Position numbers and translations under genes: made by a program. DNA of 64,000 nt, taken from assembly GCA_963971425.1 (NCBI GenBank), contig OZ020519.1, forward strand, positions 11,424,028-11,488,027, read 5' to 3'. The number at the start of each line of letters is the position of its first letter. Positions within the stretch are counted from its first letter, which is position 1. Origin of the DNA: Bryoerythrophyllum caledonicum (Eukaryota > Streptophyta > Bryopsida > Pottiales > Pottiaceae). This document shows, one piece after another, positions 47,927 through 58,645 of this stretch. The notes below the pieces were generated by a model. It saw nothing but the letters and a program-made list of their open reading frames with translations. It was not told where the DNA came from and did no database searches.

Positions 47927-48909
47927 ATGTATGGTATTGTATCTCAACATGATAAGGTTTAGATTTTGAAATGACCTCCAAATGAAAGATGTTAGTTGAA
48001 GATTCTTTAATCCAAAGGTGTATGTCTTGCTAAACTTTGATACGTTTTTAATACTCTACAGAGCAAAATACGTGCCTTTATATACAGTTCTCAAATGACG
48101 TTTAAGGATTTAAGGTCTAATGGAGACAATATATACGGTCACATATTTTTATTCCTAGAATACAAAACATGTATTAAAATTAAGTACGATCATTTTAATA
48201 TCTGAACCTCATCATGTTCAAATATGGCACCATACATGTAGAATGCATGACCATTTTTCCACTTCTCAAATATATAGTAGGTGCAATAATGATCTAAATT
48301 TGAAATGCCATGTGTCATTGGATTGGGCTCAACACAAATACAAATTTTTATAACTCCTACATACATTCTTACAACTTGTATGTCCAATATACAAGAAAAT
48401 ATCATATTGCAACCCAAATTTGGCTCCTTAGACCTACAAGAGTTAAACATATCTCTTGTGGTGCACTTATAATATTAGCTATCAATTGTACATAGGTCTA
48501 AATTGGAATCATAGGGTAGTAGATAAGAAAAGAGAGAAGAAAGACAAGGAGCCTACCTAAAAGAGAAAACCGTGGACTTTATCAAATTACCCCAAGTTCT
48601 TCTTATGATCAATTTTAGTTGAAGATGACCTATAGTAGAATAGTTGACCTATCATCAACTCAATTGTTTCCATAATTTTCCATCATTGCAAAGGCAACAA
48701 TTTTCTTAACTAGTGAATGTTATATAGGACTCGTATCAACAGAAAAGAGTATTTTTTTAATTTTAATATGTATGTAGATGTGATGATAGAGAGTTGTGTA
48801 TCTCATAGGACATGCTTCATCTTCACCACATATGATTCTAAACCATTGTAGGCCATATCTTGCCTCTTGGGGACCTTTGAGAGCTGAGATAGGTTCCTAA
48901 GTATTCAAT

Positions 48910-48913
<4 letters not shown>

Positions 48914-48949
<36 letters not shown>
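48914..48949. repeat. (AT)n microsatellite
   Basis: About 17-18 uninterrupted AT dinucleotides in an AT-rich intergenic stretch. Confidence 0.9.
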
Positions 48950-49787
48950 TTTTAAAGAATTGAGAATAAACATTTTGAATATCTTGACATGGCTATTTTT
49001 TATATTTTTTGGATTTAAAGTGACAAAGTTAGACTTCGAACATCAAAAGCTAGACTATGAGGTAACATGGTAGGATTCTATAGGGTTCAAAATTGTGGAT
49101 GCGGCAGTAGTGAAGGAAAATCTAGAAAAAAAGGTTGGGCACTTGACGAGGTTGTTATGAAGAACCTCTTCTCTCCCACCCTTTATTTGTTTGCAACACT
49201 TCTTTTTGTTAGTTAAATTGCATAAATGTAACAATAAACGTTAGTTTTTATTTTTTTCCCAATTTCTTCTACATTAAATAGAAGAACTCAAACTCTCCCT
49301 ATCTACCCATTGGATATCACTTTTTGACAATTATTAATTTTAATAATTTTTTTGAAATTGACACGCTTGTGAAAGGGCTGTGTTTTATACCCCAAAACAT
49401 TGTTCTATTTTTTCTCATACTTTGAACCATTTTCATACTTGTGATTTTTGGTGTGCATTGACCCAACATAGGCTAGAACACAAGGACATAAAATGTAGGT
49501 TCTACATACCAAGAAATCTTGACATTATTTTGAGACAAAGAACGTTGGCCCTATCCAACCAAGGTAGAAAAGAAAACTATATTGCAGTCTTCAAATCCAT
49601 TTACCTTACAATATGCCTAGTCAAAGTTCACAAATAAATTTGAGTGTCTTCTCGTAATACTAAAATCAAGATCCTACAATAGAAAATTAGTATATAAAAA
49701 AATAAAATAAATCTCGTAATACCTCATTTTTTAGAGCAATTTTGGAATGATTTTGATTAAACTCAGACATAGTTGTTTAGGAATTAA

Positions 49788-51485
49788 GAGCATCACCACC
49801 CCTTGTACACCCCCGATCACGGTGTAGAGGCCGAGATGGGGTAATAATAGCCTATTGGAGGTAAGGAGCGGCATGCACCCCACCGCTCGCCCGCCAATGG
49901 CTGCTATTTCCGCAACCCGCCAACTGCACAACTCACCAACCGGTCGTTGTATTGGTCTCATTTCAAAAACCAACAAGAATTCATGAAATCTTGCTCAAAT
50001 TGTGTGTTTGTAATGTAGGGTGACATTCAAATTGGCGTTTTGGCAATTCTAGGAATAGTGTTCTACAGTGCAACCAACTTTGACACCGTCTTGAGGGCTA
50101 AAAAATTGTCATTTACCATTAAATTTTTGGCACAAGATCATTTCCATGTTGATAACATGTGTGCAAAATTTCAAGGCTAGAAGATGAATACAAAAAAGAT
50201 ATTAAAAATCTACCTAGATGTGTAGTTGTGAGCCATTCATAGCTACCAACTTTGACACCCTCCCTAGGGCTCATTTTAATTTTATATATGGTGAAATTTA
50301 TGGCACAAGATCACCTTTATGTTTATAAAAAGTGTGCCAAATTTCAAGGCCACATGATGAATACAAAAAAGGATATACTCAAAATTGTTTTTCATAGTTA
50401 CATATTTTGATAGATTTTGCAAATGGTTTTTTGTATTCATCTACTGGCCATAAAATTTGGCACACATTATACCATCATAGAGATGATCTTTTGCCAAAAA
50501 TTTCATGGTTAGTCAACAATTTTTCAAACCCAGTGTGGGTGCCAAAGTTGGCAATAGTGAAATGGTTTCCCTGATTGTTTCTCACAACTACACATGTTCG
50601 TACATTTAGATTCTTTTCTTTTCTTTGTGGATCTTTTGGACTTGAAATTAACCACACGTATAATCACCATAGAGGTGGTCTCATGTCCAAAATCTCATGG
50701 GAAAAAATAAAAAATAAAATCCTTGGGAGGGTGTCAAAGTTGGCAGCAGTGAAAATTTTCTCACAACTACACATGTTGGTAGATTTCAAAAATCTTTTCT
50801 TATGTGTATATTTTAGCCTTTAAATTTGGCCCACATGTAATCAACATAGAGGTAGTTTCATGCCAAAAATTTCATGGGAAAAAACAAAAAATTTAATCCT
50901 TGGGAGTGTGTCAAAGTTGGCTAGGAGTGAAATGTTTCTCACAACCACACATGTTGGTAGATTTGGAATATTTTTTTTTTGAGTGGATCTTTTGGACTTT
51001 AGATTTTTCACACACATAATCAACACAAAGATTATATCACTCTAAATATTCCATGGGCAAAAAAAAATTCCTCAATCCTTGGGAGGGTGTCAAAGTTGGC
51101 AGTTGAAAAACTTTTTTCACAACTACCCCATGTTGGTAAAGCTTGCATATCTTCTTTTGTATATATTTCCCCAACTTGAAATTTGGTACGCATGTTGTCA
51201 ACATAGAGATGATATTGTCCCCAAAATTTCATAGTATAATAACAATTTTTCATCCCTCAGGAGGGTGTCAAAGTTGGCAGCAATGTAGGACACTCTCCCT
51301 AGAATTGCCAAAACGCCAGTTTGAATGTCACCCTACTGTACAAGCCAAAAATCGTTCGGAAGTCTACTTGCGAGGTGTGAAACAGGGCTCACAGGGCCCC
51401 CCGGTAGCAGAGTGTGCGAGGAGGGAGCACCAACCCGACCCACTCCCACACCATCCGCCAGGTTTGTGGACGGGTGGGGATGCTC
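49788..51485. mobile_element. Harbinger-type MITE split by an inner transposon, TSD TAA
   Basis: Ends are GAGCATCACCACCCC at 49788 and the complement of GAGCATCCCCACCC at 51485. TAA flanks both (49785-49787, 51486-51488). Removing the inner element (50015-51336) leaves about 376 bp, a normal MITE size. GAGCATC-type ends with TWA duplications are common in plants. Confidence 0.75.
50015..51336. mobile_element. Inner 1.3-kb non-autonomous transposon with repeated subterminal units
   Basis: Inverted ends of 39 bp (50015-50053 and 51298-51336) differ at one base and begin GTAGGGTGACATTCAAA. Inside, the right half has units starting 'gggtgtcaaagttggc' at about 50544, 50728, 50907, 51086 and 51262, about 178 bp apart. 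The left half has the same motif inverted ('caactttgacaccctc' type) at 50074 and 50248. Such arrays look like repeated transposase-binding sites. No ORF. I could not find a clear target duplication. Confidence 0.8.
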
Positions 51486-51529
51486 TAAGGTTCTCCTGAA
51501 GGAATTGAGTGAGGTGTCACACACCCGCT

Positions 51530-51796
51530 TCATTTACGTAATAGATTTTGAACAATAAGTACAAGTAAGGAAAACCACTTCCCAAGATTTTCATCCACTT
51601 CGAGAACTTGGACAACAAGCAACCAGAACGGGTCATTTATCTTGATCTGTACAGTGATGACAAGGCAGTTCATATGGAATGCAAACTTGACCAAATCATC
51701 AAACTCATGTGATGGTGTGTAGATATCTATAATGTGCACGGAATTCGCCACCATAGCTTGACATGTTTCATAACTGAAAAGCCCGCTGCCGACCAA
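51530..51796 (-). pseudogene. Open fragment of an unrecognised protein
   Basis: 88 codons stay open with protein-like composition ('SVHIIDIYTPSHEFDDLVK', 'DPFWLLVVQVLEVDENLGKW'). It has no good start context and no extension, so it is probably a transposon or gene remnant. I do not recognise the family. Confidence 0.3.
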
Positions 51797-52589
51797 CCAC
51801 CCACAACTGAATTTTTGGGTTCAGGGCAACATCGTGATTTGTCACCATCAAAGCAAGCTTTCTAACCCCAAGATGTTCCAAATTCTACACCATCCTCTCA
51901 AATGGATGCTACCAACACCAATTATATTTTAAATGTAATAAATTTCAAATTTCATTTTTTTTTCATCTTTCGTAAATAGTGGTATTGAAGTGTGTTTTTG
52001 AGAATCGTAGTAGTGATCTTTCACGACTACTAAATCTATGTCTGGTGGACGTTGGTTTAGTGGTGGAACAAACAAACACTTTATTCACTCCGGCCCCCTT
52101 GAGTGAGGACCGGAGCTCTTCTCCATTCAGGGATTAAAATCAATCTCTTAGAGTCAAGACCATGGTCGAAGGTTATTTACCCGTAAACCAAAACCCAAAT
52201 TGTAACCCAAAACCACCTCAACATTGTCTTTCCAAAATGTGGCGCTAGAAGACTAATTGAAACAATGTTTTACTATATTCAATCAAGTTACCTACTACCA
52301 AAAGCCACTAATTATTTTTAAAAACTTTAACCGCACATAATGTAAGATACATGGCATTTGAAAGGTACAACATGGTTGTTTTTTCCCCTACACAAAAAAG
52401 GTCAACGTACTTTGACTCAAGATCATGACATCTTTTTCCACTACACACTACAAATTTTTTATGGAGCTATGTTCTACCTTGTGCATTGACCAATGAATAC
52501 GACGACTAGCTACATTTCCTCCCTGGAATCTACGAAGGGTATAGAAAGAAGAAGTATTGGGTGGCCCATCGCTTTTGGGTTGTCCTACC

Positions 52590-52852
52590 TTAACCCTTTA
52601 ACGACGAGGCCCTAGGAAATCTACAGATGTAACAAAGCAACCACGAGAAAAAGTCAACAACATCTACACAAAGAGCACACTAAACCGTTGACTTTTTCCC
52701 GCATAAATCATTATAGTTCGTAAATCCCTCAACCAATTGGAGATCAGGAAAGATGGAGGAAAGCAAAGCACATCGTGAAAATAAATCTCCCAAAAAAAAA
52801 AAACAAAAAAAAAAAACCAATCTCATCAACCACTTTGTTGTTAAAGGGTTAA
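52590..52852. mobile_element. Small TIR element, 263 bp
   Basis: TTAACCCTTTAACGAC at 52590-52605 faces its complement (GTTGTTAAAGGGTTAA) at 52837-52852, one mismatch in 16. It shares TTAACCCTTTA with the element at 34594-34937. It ends about 310 bp upstream of the NFD4-like start codon. Confidence 0.65.
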
Positions 52853-53165
52853 TGAAACTTCAAATTCCAAGAAAGCCACGTGTCCATATACGAAAGACTC
52901 GGACACCCCAAACCGCGCCAGAAATCACTTGCCACGTGGCAAATGAAAACAGTGGACTCCCTCAACTCAAACAAGCTCTCAAAGGCCCCCACAATTTCAC
53001 ATGGAATTGTTGCTGCGAATTCAGTCGAGGAAGCAGTTGAAGAGGATTCGTGGTCGAAGAGGAATTTGGTGGCGGAGGGGAATTTGAGGGATGGGCAGTT
53101 GAGGATGGCGATGGCGGATTGCGAGGTGTTGGAGGGGAGAGAGTGGTGAGGGAGGCGTTGGCGCG

Positions 53166-55563
53166 ATGGGGGTGAGCGGGAGGGCGGCGTTGGTGGCGAC
53201 GAAATGGGTGGGGTTGGCGGCGGCCATCTGGGTGCAGGCGTCGGGGGGGAACGCCTACATGTTTGCTTTCTACTCGCCGTCGCTCAAGTCCGTGCTGCAC
53301 TACAACCAGCTGCAGCTCAACAACCTCGGCGTGGCCAAGGACATCGGCGAGAATGTGGGCCTCCTCGCCGGCCTCCTCTGCAACAAGATCCCCGCCTGGA
53401 CCCTCCTCTGCATCGGCGCGCTCTTGGGCTTCCTCGGCTACGGCATGCTCTGGCTCGTCGTCAGCGGCCAACTCGCGCCGCTGCCTTACTGGCAGGTGCG
53501 CAATTCTGGTAGATTAGGGTTTGGCGCTCATCGTAGGGTTTGGCGCTCATCGTAGGGTTTGGCGCTCACGAGCTTTGGTTGTTTAGTGTTTGGTGCTGAT
53601 TGTCACAGATGTTGGTGATTCAGTGTTTTTGGTGCTGATTTTAGGGTTTGGCGCTCACGAGTGTTGTTTTTTTTGTTTCACAGATGTTGGTGATTCAGTG
53701 CATTGGCAGTAACTCCACGACATGGTTCAACACGGCAGTCTTAGTGACGTGCATGAGGAACTTTCCGCACTCGCGCGGCAGTGTCGTGGGCATCCTCAAG
53801 GGCTTCGTGGGGCTGAGCGCGGCGATCTTCACGCAGATCTACACGGCTCTGCTCACCGACAACGCGAACCTGCTGCTTCTCTTCCTGGCGGTTGGCCCGG
53901 CCGCTGTCTGCCTGGCGTCCATGCTCTTCGTCCGCCCTGTCCCCGCCGTGGGAAGCGAGGTCCGCGACCCGGAGGAGCGCCGCAACTTCCACTACGTGTA
54001 CGCGGTGTGCGTCGCGCTCGCGGCGTACCTCCTCGCCACAAACCTTGCCGAGGAGCTCGTGCAGATGAATCGCTTCGTCCCCGTCGTGCTCACCGCCGTC
54101 ATGGTCGTCTTCCTGCTCGCGCCCCTCGCCATCCCCATCAAAGCGCTCGCCGAAGAATGCTACGGCGGAGCACCGGAGAGCGATTCCGCCCAAGAGCCAC
54201 TCCTCAAGGAAACAACCACCTCCCAAACCAACGCGCCATCGATCATCAGAGAAGAAAACACAAGGTCCATCGAAGACGACGTAAGGTCCGTCGAAGACGA
54301 TACAAGGTCTATAGACGACGATACAAGGTCCATAGACGACGATACAAGGTCCATAGACGACGATCTAAGGTCCATAGAAGACGATACAAGATCCATAGAG
54401 GATGATTCAAGGCCTGAGCCTTTGGATCATGCTGAGAAAGGGAAGAAGAAGGTGACGCTGGCTGCAGATGTGATTAGGAGGCTGACTCGACGCGAGGAGG
54501 ATGCGGAGACGCTGCTGGTGGTGGGAGAGGGCGCGGTGAAGCGGCCAAAGCGGCGGCGGCCGAGGCGCGGCGAGGACTTCAATCTCCGGCAGGCGCTCGT
54601 GAAGGCGGATTTCTGGCTTCTGTTTCTGACGTTCTTTTGTGGAGTGGGCACTGGCGTCACTGCTATCAACAACTTGGGGCAGATCGGGGAGGCGCAGGGC
54701 TATGACAATGTTAACATCTTCGTCTCGTTGATCAGCATCGCCAACTTCCTGGGGCGCCTCGGCGGCGGGTCCCTGTCGGAGCATTACATCAGGTATGACC
54801 AGAGCTCTGTCTGTGAAGTCACCTGAAGTTTTAGTAAGATAACCCTCTCATACTACTACTCTTTCCTCATTCTCCATAGCTATTAGATCAATGGAAGAGC
54901 TTGGTAGTTTCTCAGCTTGAAAAGAAAGAAGGAGAGGTCCATGAATCTCAACCGCCTTTCTCCTCTTTGAGCTGATATTTGGAGCTACTCAGGCTGAGAA
55001 AACAGGTCAAAACTCATGGTATCTTTACCTCACTGTACTGTGATGTTACAAACCTGTTGTCTGGTTGCAGGACGGATGCGATTCCAAGGACGGTGTGGCT
55101 AGCCATAGCTCAAGTGGTCCTCATCTTCGTGCACCTGATGTTCGCCTCGGCACTGCCCGGAACGCTCTACCTGGGCTCCATCCTGCTCGGCCTCTGCTAC
55201 GGCGTGCACTTTTCCATCATGGTGCCCACGGCCTCCGAGCTCTTCGGGCTGAAGCACTTCGGCATGATCTACAACTTCCTCACCATCGCCAGCCCGCTGG
55301 GCTCGTTCCTGTTCTCCGGGCTCATCGCCGGCTACCTGTACGACCAGGAGGCCGCCAAAGACTCCTCCGGATCCCATCTCCTGGCGAAGGAGGTTTGTAA
55401 CGGGGCGCATTGCTTTCGCCTCACGTTTTATGTCATGGCGGGTGTGGCGGCGTTCGGGGTGCTGTTGACGACGTTGTTGACGTATCGGATACGACGCGTT
55501 TACTCTGCGCTGTACAGGAAGAGTCCTCACCCCTCTGCTTCCGACTTGAAGTCGCTAGAATAA
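53166..55563 (+). CDS. Nodulin-like / NFD4-type major facilitator transporter
   Basis: Exons 53166-53495, 53684-54792 and 55071-55563 join in phase, 643 aa. The N-terminal half is the plant 'nodulin-like' domain ('KWVGLAAAIWVQASGGNAYMFAFYS', split here as KWVGLAAAIWVQ and ASGGNAYMFAFYS), with helices to about residue 285. Then comes a long cytosolic loop, then the second helix bundle ('FWLLFLTFFCGVGTGVTAINN', read as FWLLFLTFFCGVG and TGVTAINN; 'GRLGGGSLSEHY'). About 12 membrane segments are expected. The family includes poorly characterised plasma-membrane or tonoplast transporters; the substrate is unknown. The loop carries seven heptads of the RSIEDD/RSIDDD type (54262-54411). Intron 1 has 'tagggtttggcgctcatcg' tandem copies; intron 2 has a SINE-like copy. 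Confidence 0.9.
53514..53578 (+). repeat. 20-bp tandem repeat in NFD4-like intron 1
   Basis: Three consecutive copies of 'tagggtttggcgctcatcg' or '...cacgag' type, with one more at about 53641-53660 in the same intron. Confidence 0.8.
54262..54411 (+). repeat. In-frame 21-bp tandem repeat coding acidic heptads
   Basis: Seven units encode (T/V/L)RS(I/V)(E/D)DD in the cytosolic loop of the transporter; the middle three are nearly identical at DNA level ('aaggtccatagacgacgat'). Since 21 bp keeps the frame, copy number can change without breaking the protein. Confidence 0.9.
54855..55037 (+). repeat. Intronic SINE-like repeat, copy 4
   Basis: In intron 2 of the NFD4-like gene: 'ctctttcctcattctccata', 'gatcaatggaagagcttgg', 'gaggtccatgaatctcaacc' and end 'actcatggtatctttacctc'. 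Same strand as the gene. Confidence 0.7.
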
Positions 55564-56199
55564 TAGAAGTCCTTTCGGGCTCTTGTACATTTAGACACAA
55601 GTTTTGCTACTTGGATATTTGACAATTCCAGACAGTTAATCATATGATAGTATTAAGATTTACCATATGTTAGTTGCCGAATACTTCCAGCGTGCAATAA
55701 GTGCACATCTGGATTCTAAAGTCTCGAATCTAATTTATGCAATATTGAGATTCAGCACACGCAGTGACCAAAAACTTGTCAAATGAAGCCACTTAAAAAC
55801 AGATTAACACGTTACAATGAAGCAACACGCTCACACTGAAACATTCAAGACGGGCACATTCCTGAGAAGATGAGAAACAAATTGAAATAATTTAGTCTCC
55901 GTGGACTTTACAAATATTAAGAAGATGCTACAGGCCTTCAAACATAAGCCTCATCCCTCAAGAAATAAATCAGAGTTGGAAAATCGGATCCCAACGAGCT
56001 CATCAGCCTCCACGAAAATTCTGCATTTGTGAGATGCTAAGACTGTACAGAGGAAGCCAATCGCAACTCAAGAATATGCAACTCTAAGCTCCTGGCTCCA
56101 AATTTCAGACTAAAATCTCTCCATCTTCTCTCTCACGCTTATCTCAAAGGCTTAGGTCATCAAAATGCTCAGAGCTCGAGCCTGTACCTGCCAAATAAT
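55564..56199. other. Convergent 3' region
   Basis: The 3' flanks of the transporter (+) and of the small mitochondrial gene (-) meet here. AT-rich; I see no gene or repeat. Confidence 0.6.
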
Positions 56200-56628
56200 T
56201 CAAGCCGCCGTAACCGGATTCTCCTGGACCACAACCTTGGGCGGCGCAATGGAGAACAAGAACTTCCTGTCATTCGGACTCGACGACTTCTTGTCACCTT
56301 TGTGCTGGCACACCACGTTCACCGTCTTGCGCTCGCGCATCCACCGCAGCATCATCTTCAGGTGCTGCTTGCTCTTCAACGCGTGGTTCTCCATCTACGA
56401 AAGCCACGAACGCGATCGCATCACGAACTGAAACCCTAGTTAAAGGGTAAAAAGAAGAGGAGAAAAACGGTTCGTTACCTGCGCGGCATGGCTCCAGCAC
56501 TCCGAAGCCGTAATCGGACCGTGCTGCTCGAGGATCTTGTACAGCGCCCTGGACGCGCTCTCCACCTGCTCCCCCGCACTGGACAGCCTCGCCGGCCGTG
56601 GGCACAACCTCCGCGCCGTGGCAAACAT
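56200..56628 (-). CDS. Small predicted mitochondrial protein with winged-helix-like fold
   Basis: Two exons, 56628-56479 and 56394-56200, give 114 aa. The N-terminus (MFATARRLCPRPARL) is basic and free of acidic residues, as in mitochondrial targeting peptides. The rest, 'ALYKILEQHGPITASECW', 'SKQHLKMMLRWMRERKTV', then 'RKFLFSI', looks like a short winged-helix protein conserved in plants and of unclear name; a role with the mitochondrial ribosome is possible and would fit the telo-box promoter, but I cannot assign it. Divergent to the gene at 57095. Confidence 0.7.
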
Positions 56629-56663
56629 AGTGACTGCTCGTCTCTCGCCACGCGAACAATGCT

Positions 56664-56685
56664 CCCTAAACCCTAAACCCTAAAC
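56664..56685. promoter_or_regulatory. Triple telo-box in a divergent promoter
   Basis: Three consecutive CCCTAAA units lie 36 bp from the minus-strand start and 410 bp from the plus-strand one. Telo-boxes are common in promoters of plant ribosomal and translation genes, so the motif more likely serves the minus-strand gene. Confidence 0.65.
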
Positions 56686-57094
56686 TCAAACTCCCTCTGT
56701 AACAAAATCCCCCGCACAGCAAAAATCAACCTGAAAACAGCGTCTCCTCATCGATGAATGAATTTATGTCACCTCCTCATCCACATTCCAAGTCATCTTC
56801 TCATTCACGTTTTTGATCAGTTAAGGGTTCGGAGCTTTGAAGGTAAAGGCAAAGGTAATGAATTTGTTAAACTCTCACACTCGAAGAACTTTTTGTCGTC
56901 GTCTTCGTCTCTCTCCGACTTGTCTTTCGTGTTTCTCACTGGTTTCAATGGCGTAACGAGTGCGCCACTTGTGCTGACACCGCCCTCGCATCAAGCTCCA
57001 ACGCTCGAATCTGTTGCACACTCGCTCGGTCGCACAGAATTCGCAGACTGAATCAGAGAGAGAAATTCTAGAATTGCGCCACAATTCGCCGGCG

Positions 57095-58405
57095 ATGGAG
57101 TGCTGCATATCCGTCTGCGACGGCTCCCTCACCTTCACGTCACTCCGACAGCCAAAACGCTTGAGACGACTCCACGCTCAGGCGCGCCCGCGAATCACCG
57201 CAACCACAACCTCGCCCGAAAGAAATCAAGGCAAGCATAATGAATTTTCCTCGACTCGAAGCCCTAATTTTTCTGCTCACGACGATGTGAAGATTTGTGG
57301 CAGGATCGGCGCGGCGCGTGAGCTTTCAAGTGCCTCGGCGCTTGCTGGAGACGACGGGGAGTGATCGGGGGGAGCGATCGGAGGAGGTTCCGAGTACCTC
57401 GGGGCGAGTAGACGGTTTGGAGGCGGAATACGTTGTTGAGGTGGCCACGAGTGACGAGGCTCGGGCGGGGTTGTCGGTGCCGGACGCCGGCGTGATGCTC
57501 TCGCTCATTGGTGAAGGGGGCGAGGCGGTGGTGCGGAGGATTCTGCCGGTGGAGGGGGAGGATGCGGCGAGCTCATTGCGGTTCCAGAGAGGCGCTCTCG
57601 ATGTGGTGCGGTTTCGCGGGCCAAATGTTGGTCGCATCTCCGCCCTTTGGATCGCTCCAGAAGCAGGTCCTTGATGTGATTCAATGAAGTGAAGTTTTTC
57701 TCGTTATTTGACATTCTTGTTGCTTCGGATTTTTGGACATCCTTGTTGCTCTGTCGGCTGACTTGGGGGTTGGACATGGCAGGGACATGGCAGCTGGGGC
57801 AGGTAACAGTGACCACGATGCCACAGGGAGAGTCAGGACTCCGTTACGCGTTCAACGCGAGGGACATGGTTTTAGGCGACGGCGAGGACACTCCCGCAGC
57901 GGAGCTGACGCCATCGCAGGTGTTGGACTACGATGGAGCAGCAATTCTTCTCTCTAACGAACCACTAAAGACGCCGCAAGACTCTGCAAAGATGCGCGAG
58001 GCCAGCATGCGAGAATACGAGGCTTTGAAGCTCTTCCTGCTCAGCTCTACCGCCGGCATGGTTGGGGTGGGCACGCTGGGGCTCTACCTCCTTGGCGCTC
58101 CGGACGTGGCCGAGGGATTCGCTGCAGGCGGTGCCGGGGGCCTTGTTTACCTTCTTTTGATACAACGGGCAGTTGATCAGATCCCTGCTCCGGATCAGAT
58201 TCAAGCACGAAACGTGAAGGTGAAGACCCCCGCTGCAAGCTTTGCGCTGTTTGTGGGGGTGGCGCTCGTGGTGACGAGGGCCAGCCAAGCTTCCGCTGTC
58301 ATCAGCCTTCCTCCTCAAGCGCTTCTGGCTGGAGCGCTCGGGTTTCTCACTTCCAAAGTTGCTGTGTTCCTGGCCGCCTTCAGGTCTGAGAACGATCCCA
58401 AGTGA
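57095..58405 (+). CDS. Plastid membrane protein with PLAT-like domain (DUF7755-like)
   Basis: Exons 57095-57230, 57304-57666 and 57783-58405 give 373 aa. Intron 1 is GC-AG (AAG/gcaagc); joining there is the only way to link the two open frames in phase. The N-terminus (MECCISVCDGSLTFTSL, basic, S/T-rich) looks like a plastid transit peptide. Residues about 75-200 form a PLAT-like beta domain ('YVVEVATSDEARAGLS', 'VMLSLIGEGGEAVVRRI', 'AGTWQLGQVTV'). The C-terminal third has about four membrane helices ('LFLLSSTAGMVGVGTLGLYL', 'LVYLLLIQRAVDQIP'). I recall similar uncharacterised chloroplast proteins annotated DUF7755. The function is unknown; a thylakoid or envelope location is inferred. Confidence 0.75.
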
Positions 58406-58645
58406 ATGTGGTAGAGAATTTACTTCCACATTTGTGTATGTGTAGATTTGTGTGTAGCCAATGTCTCAGATGTGTGTTTAGTAGCCGGACTACCATATCT
58501 GGTTCGGAGAAGTCCGAAAATCTTAGCACTTGTATTATACACTGAAGTGTATCATTGAATGCAAATGGTACAATTGGAACGCGGTAAGTGATGAGAATCC
58601 AACCTGACCTTGGATCAGGAACCTGGTTCTTCATTTCAATTCCTA

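Larger units (their letters stand above)
47927..53165. other. Intergenic repeat region right of the transposon
   Basis: No intact gene. It contains an AT microsatellite (48914-48949), a MITE split by another transposon (49788-51485), a minus-strand open fragment (51530-51796) and a small TIR element (52590-52852). 47930-48900 and 48960-49780 are AT-rich with nothing recognisable. Confidence 0.6.

Noticed and set aside
53722..54405. 227-aa ORF in another frame of the transporter exon
   Set aside because: Arg/His-rich shadow frame of a real coding exon; no domain.
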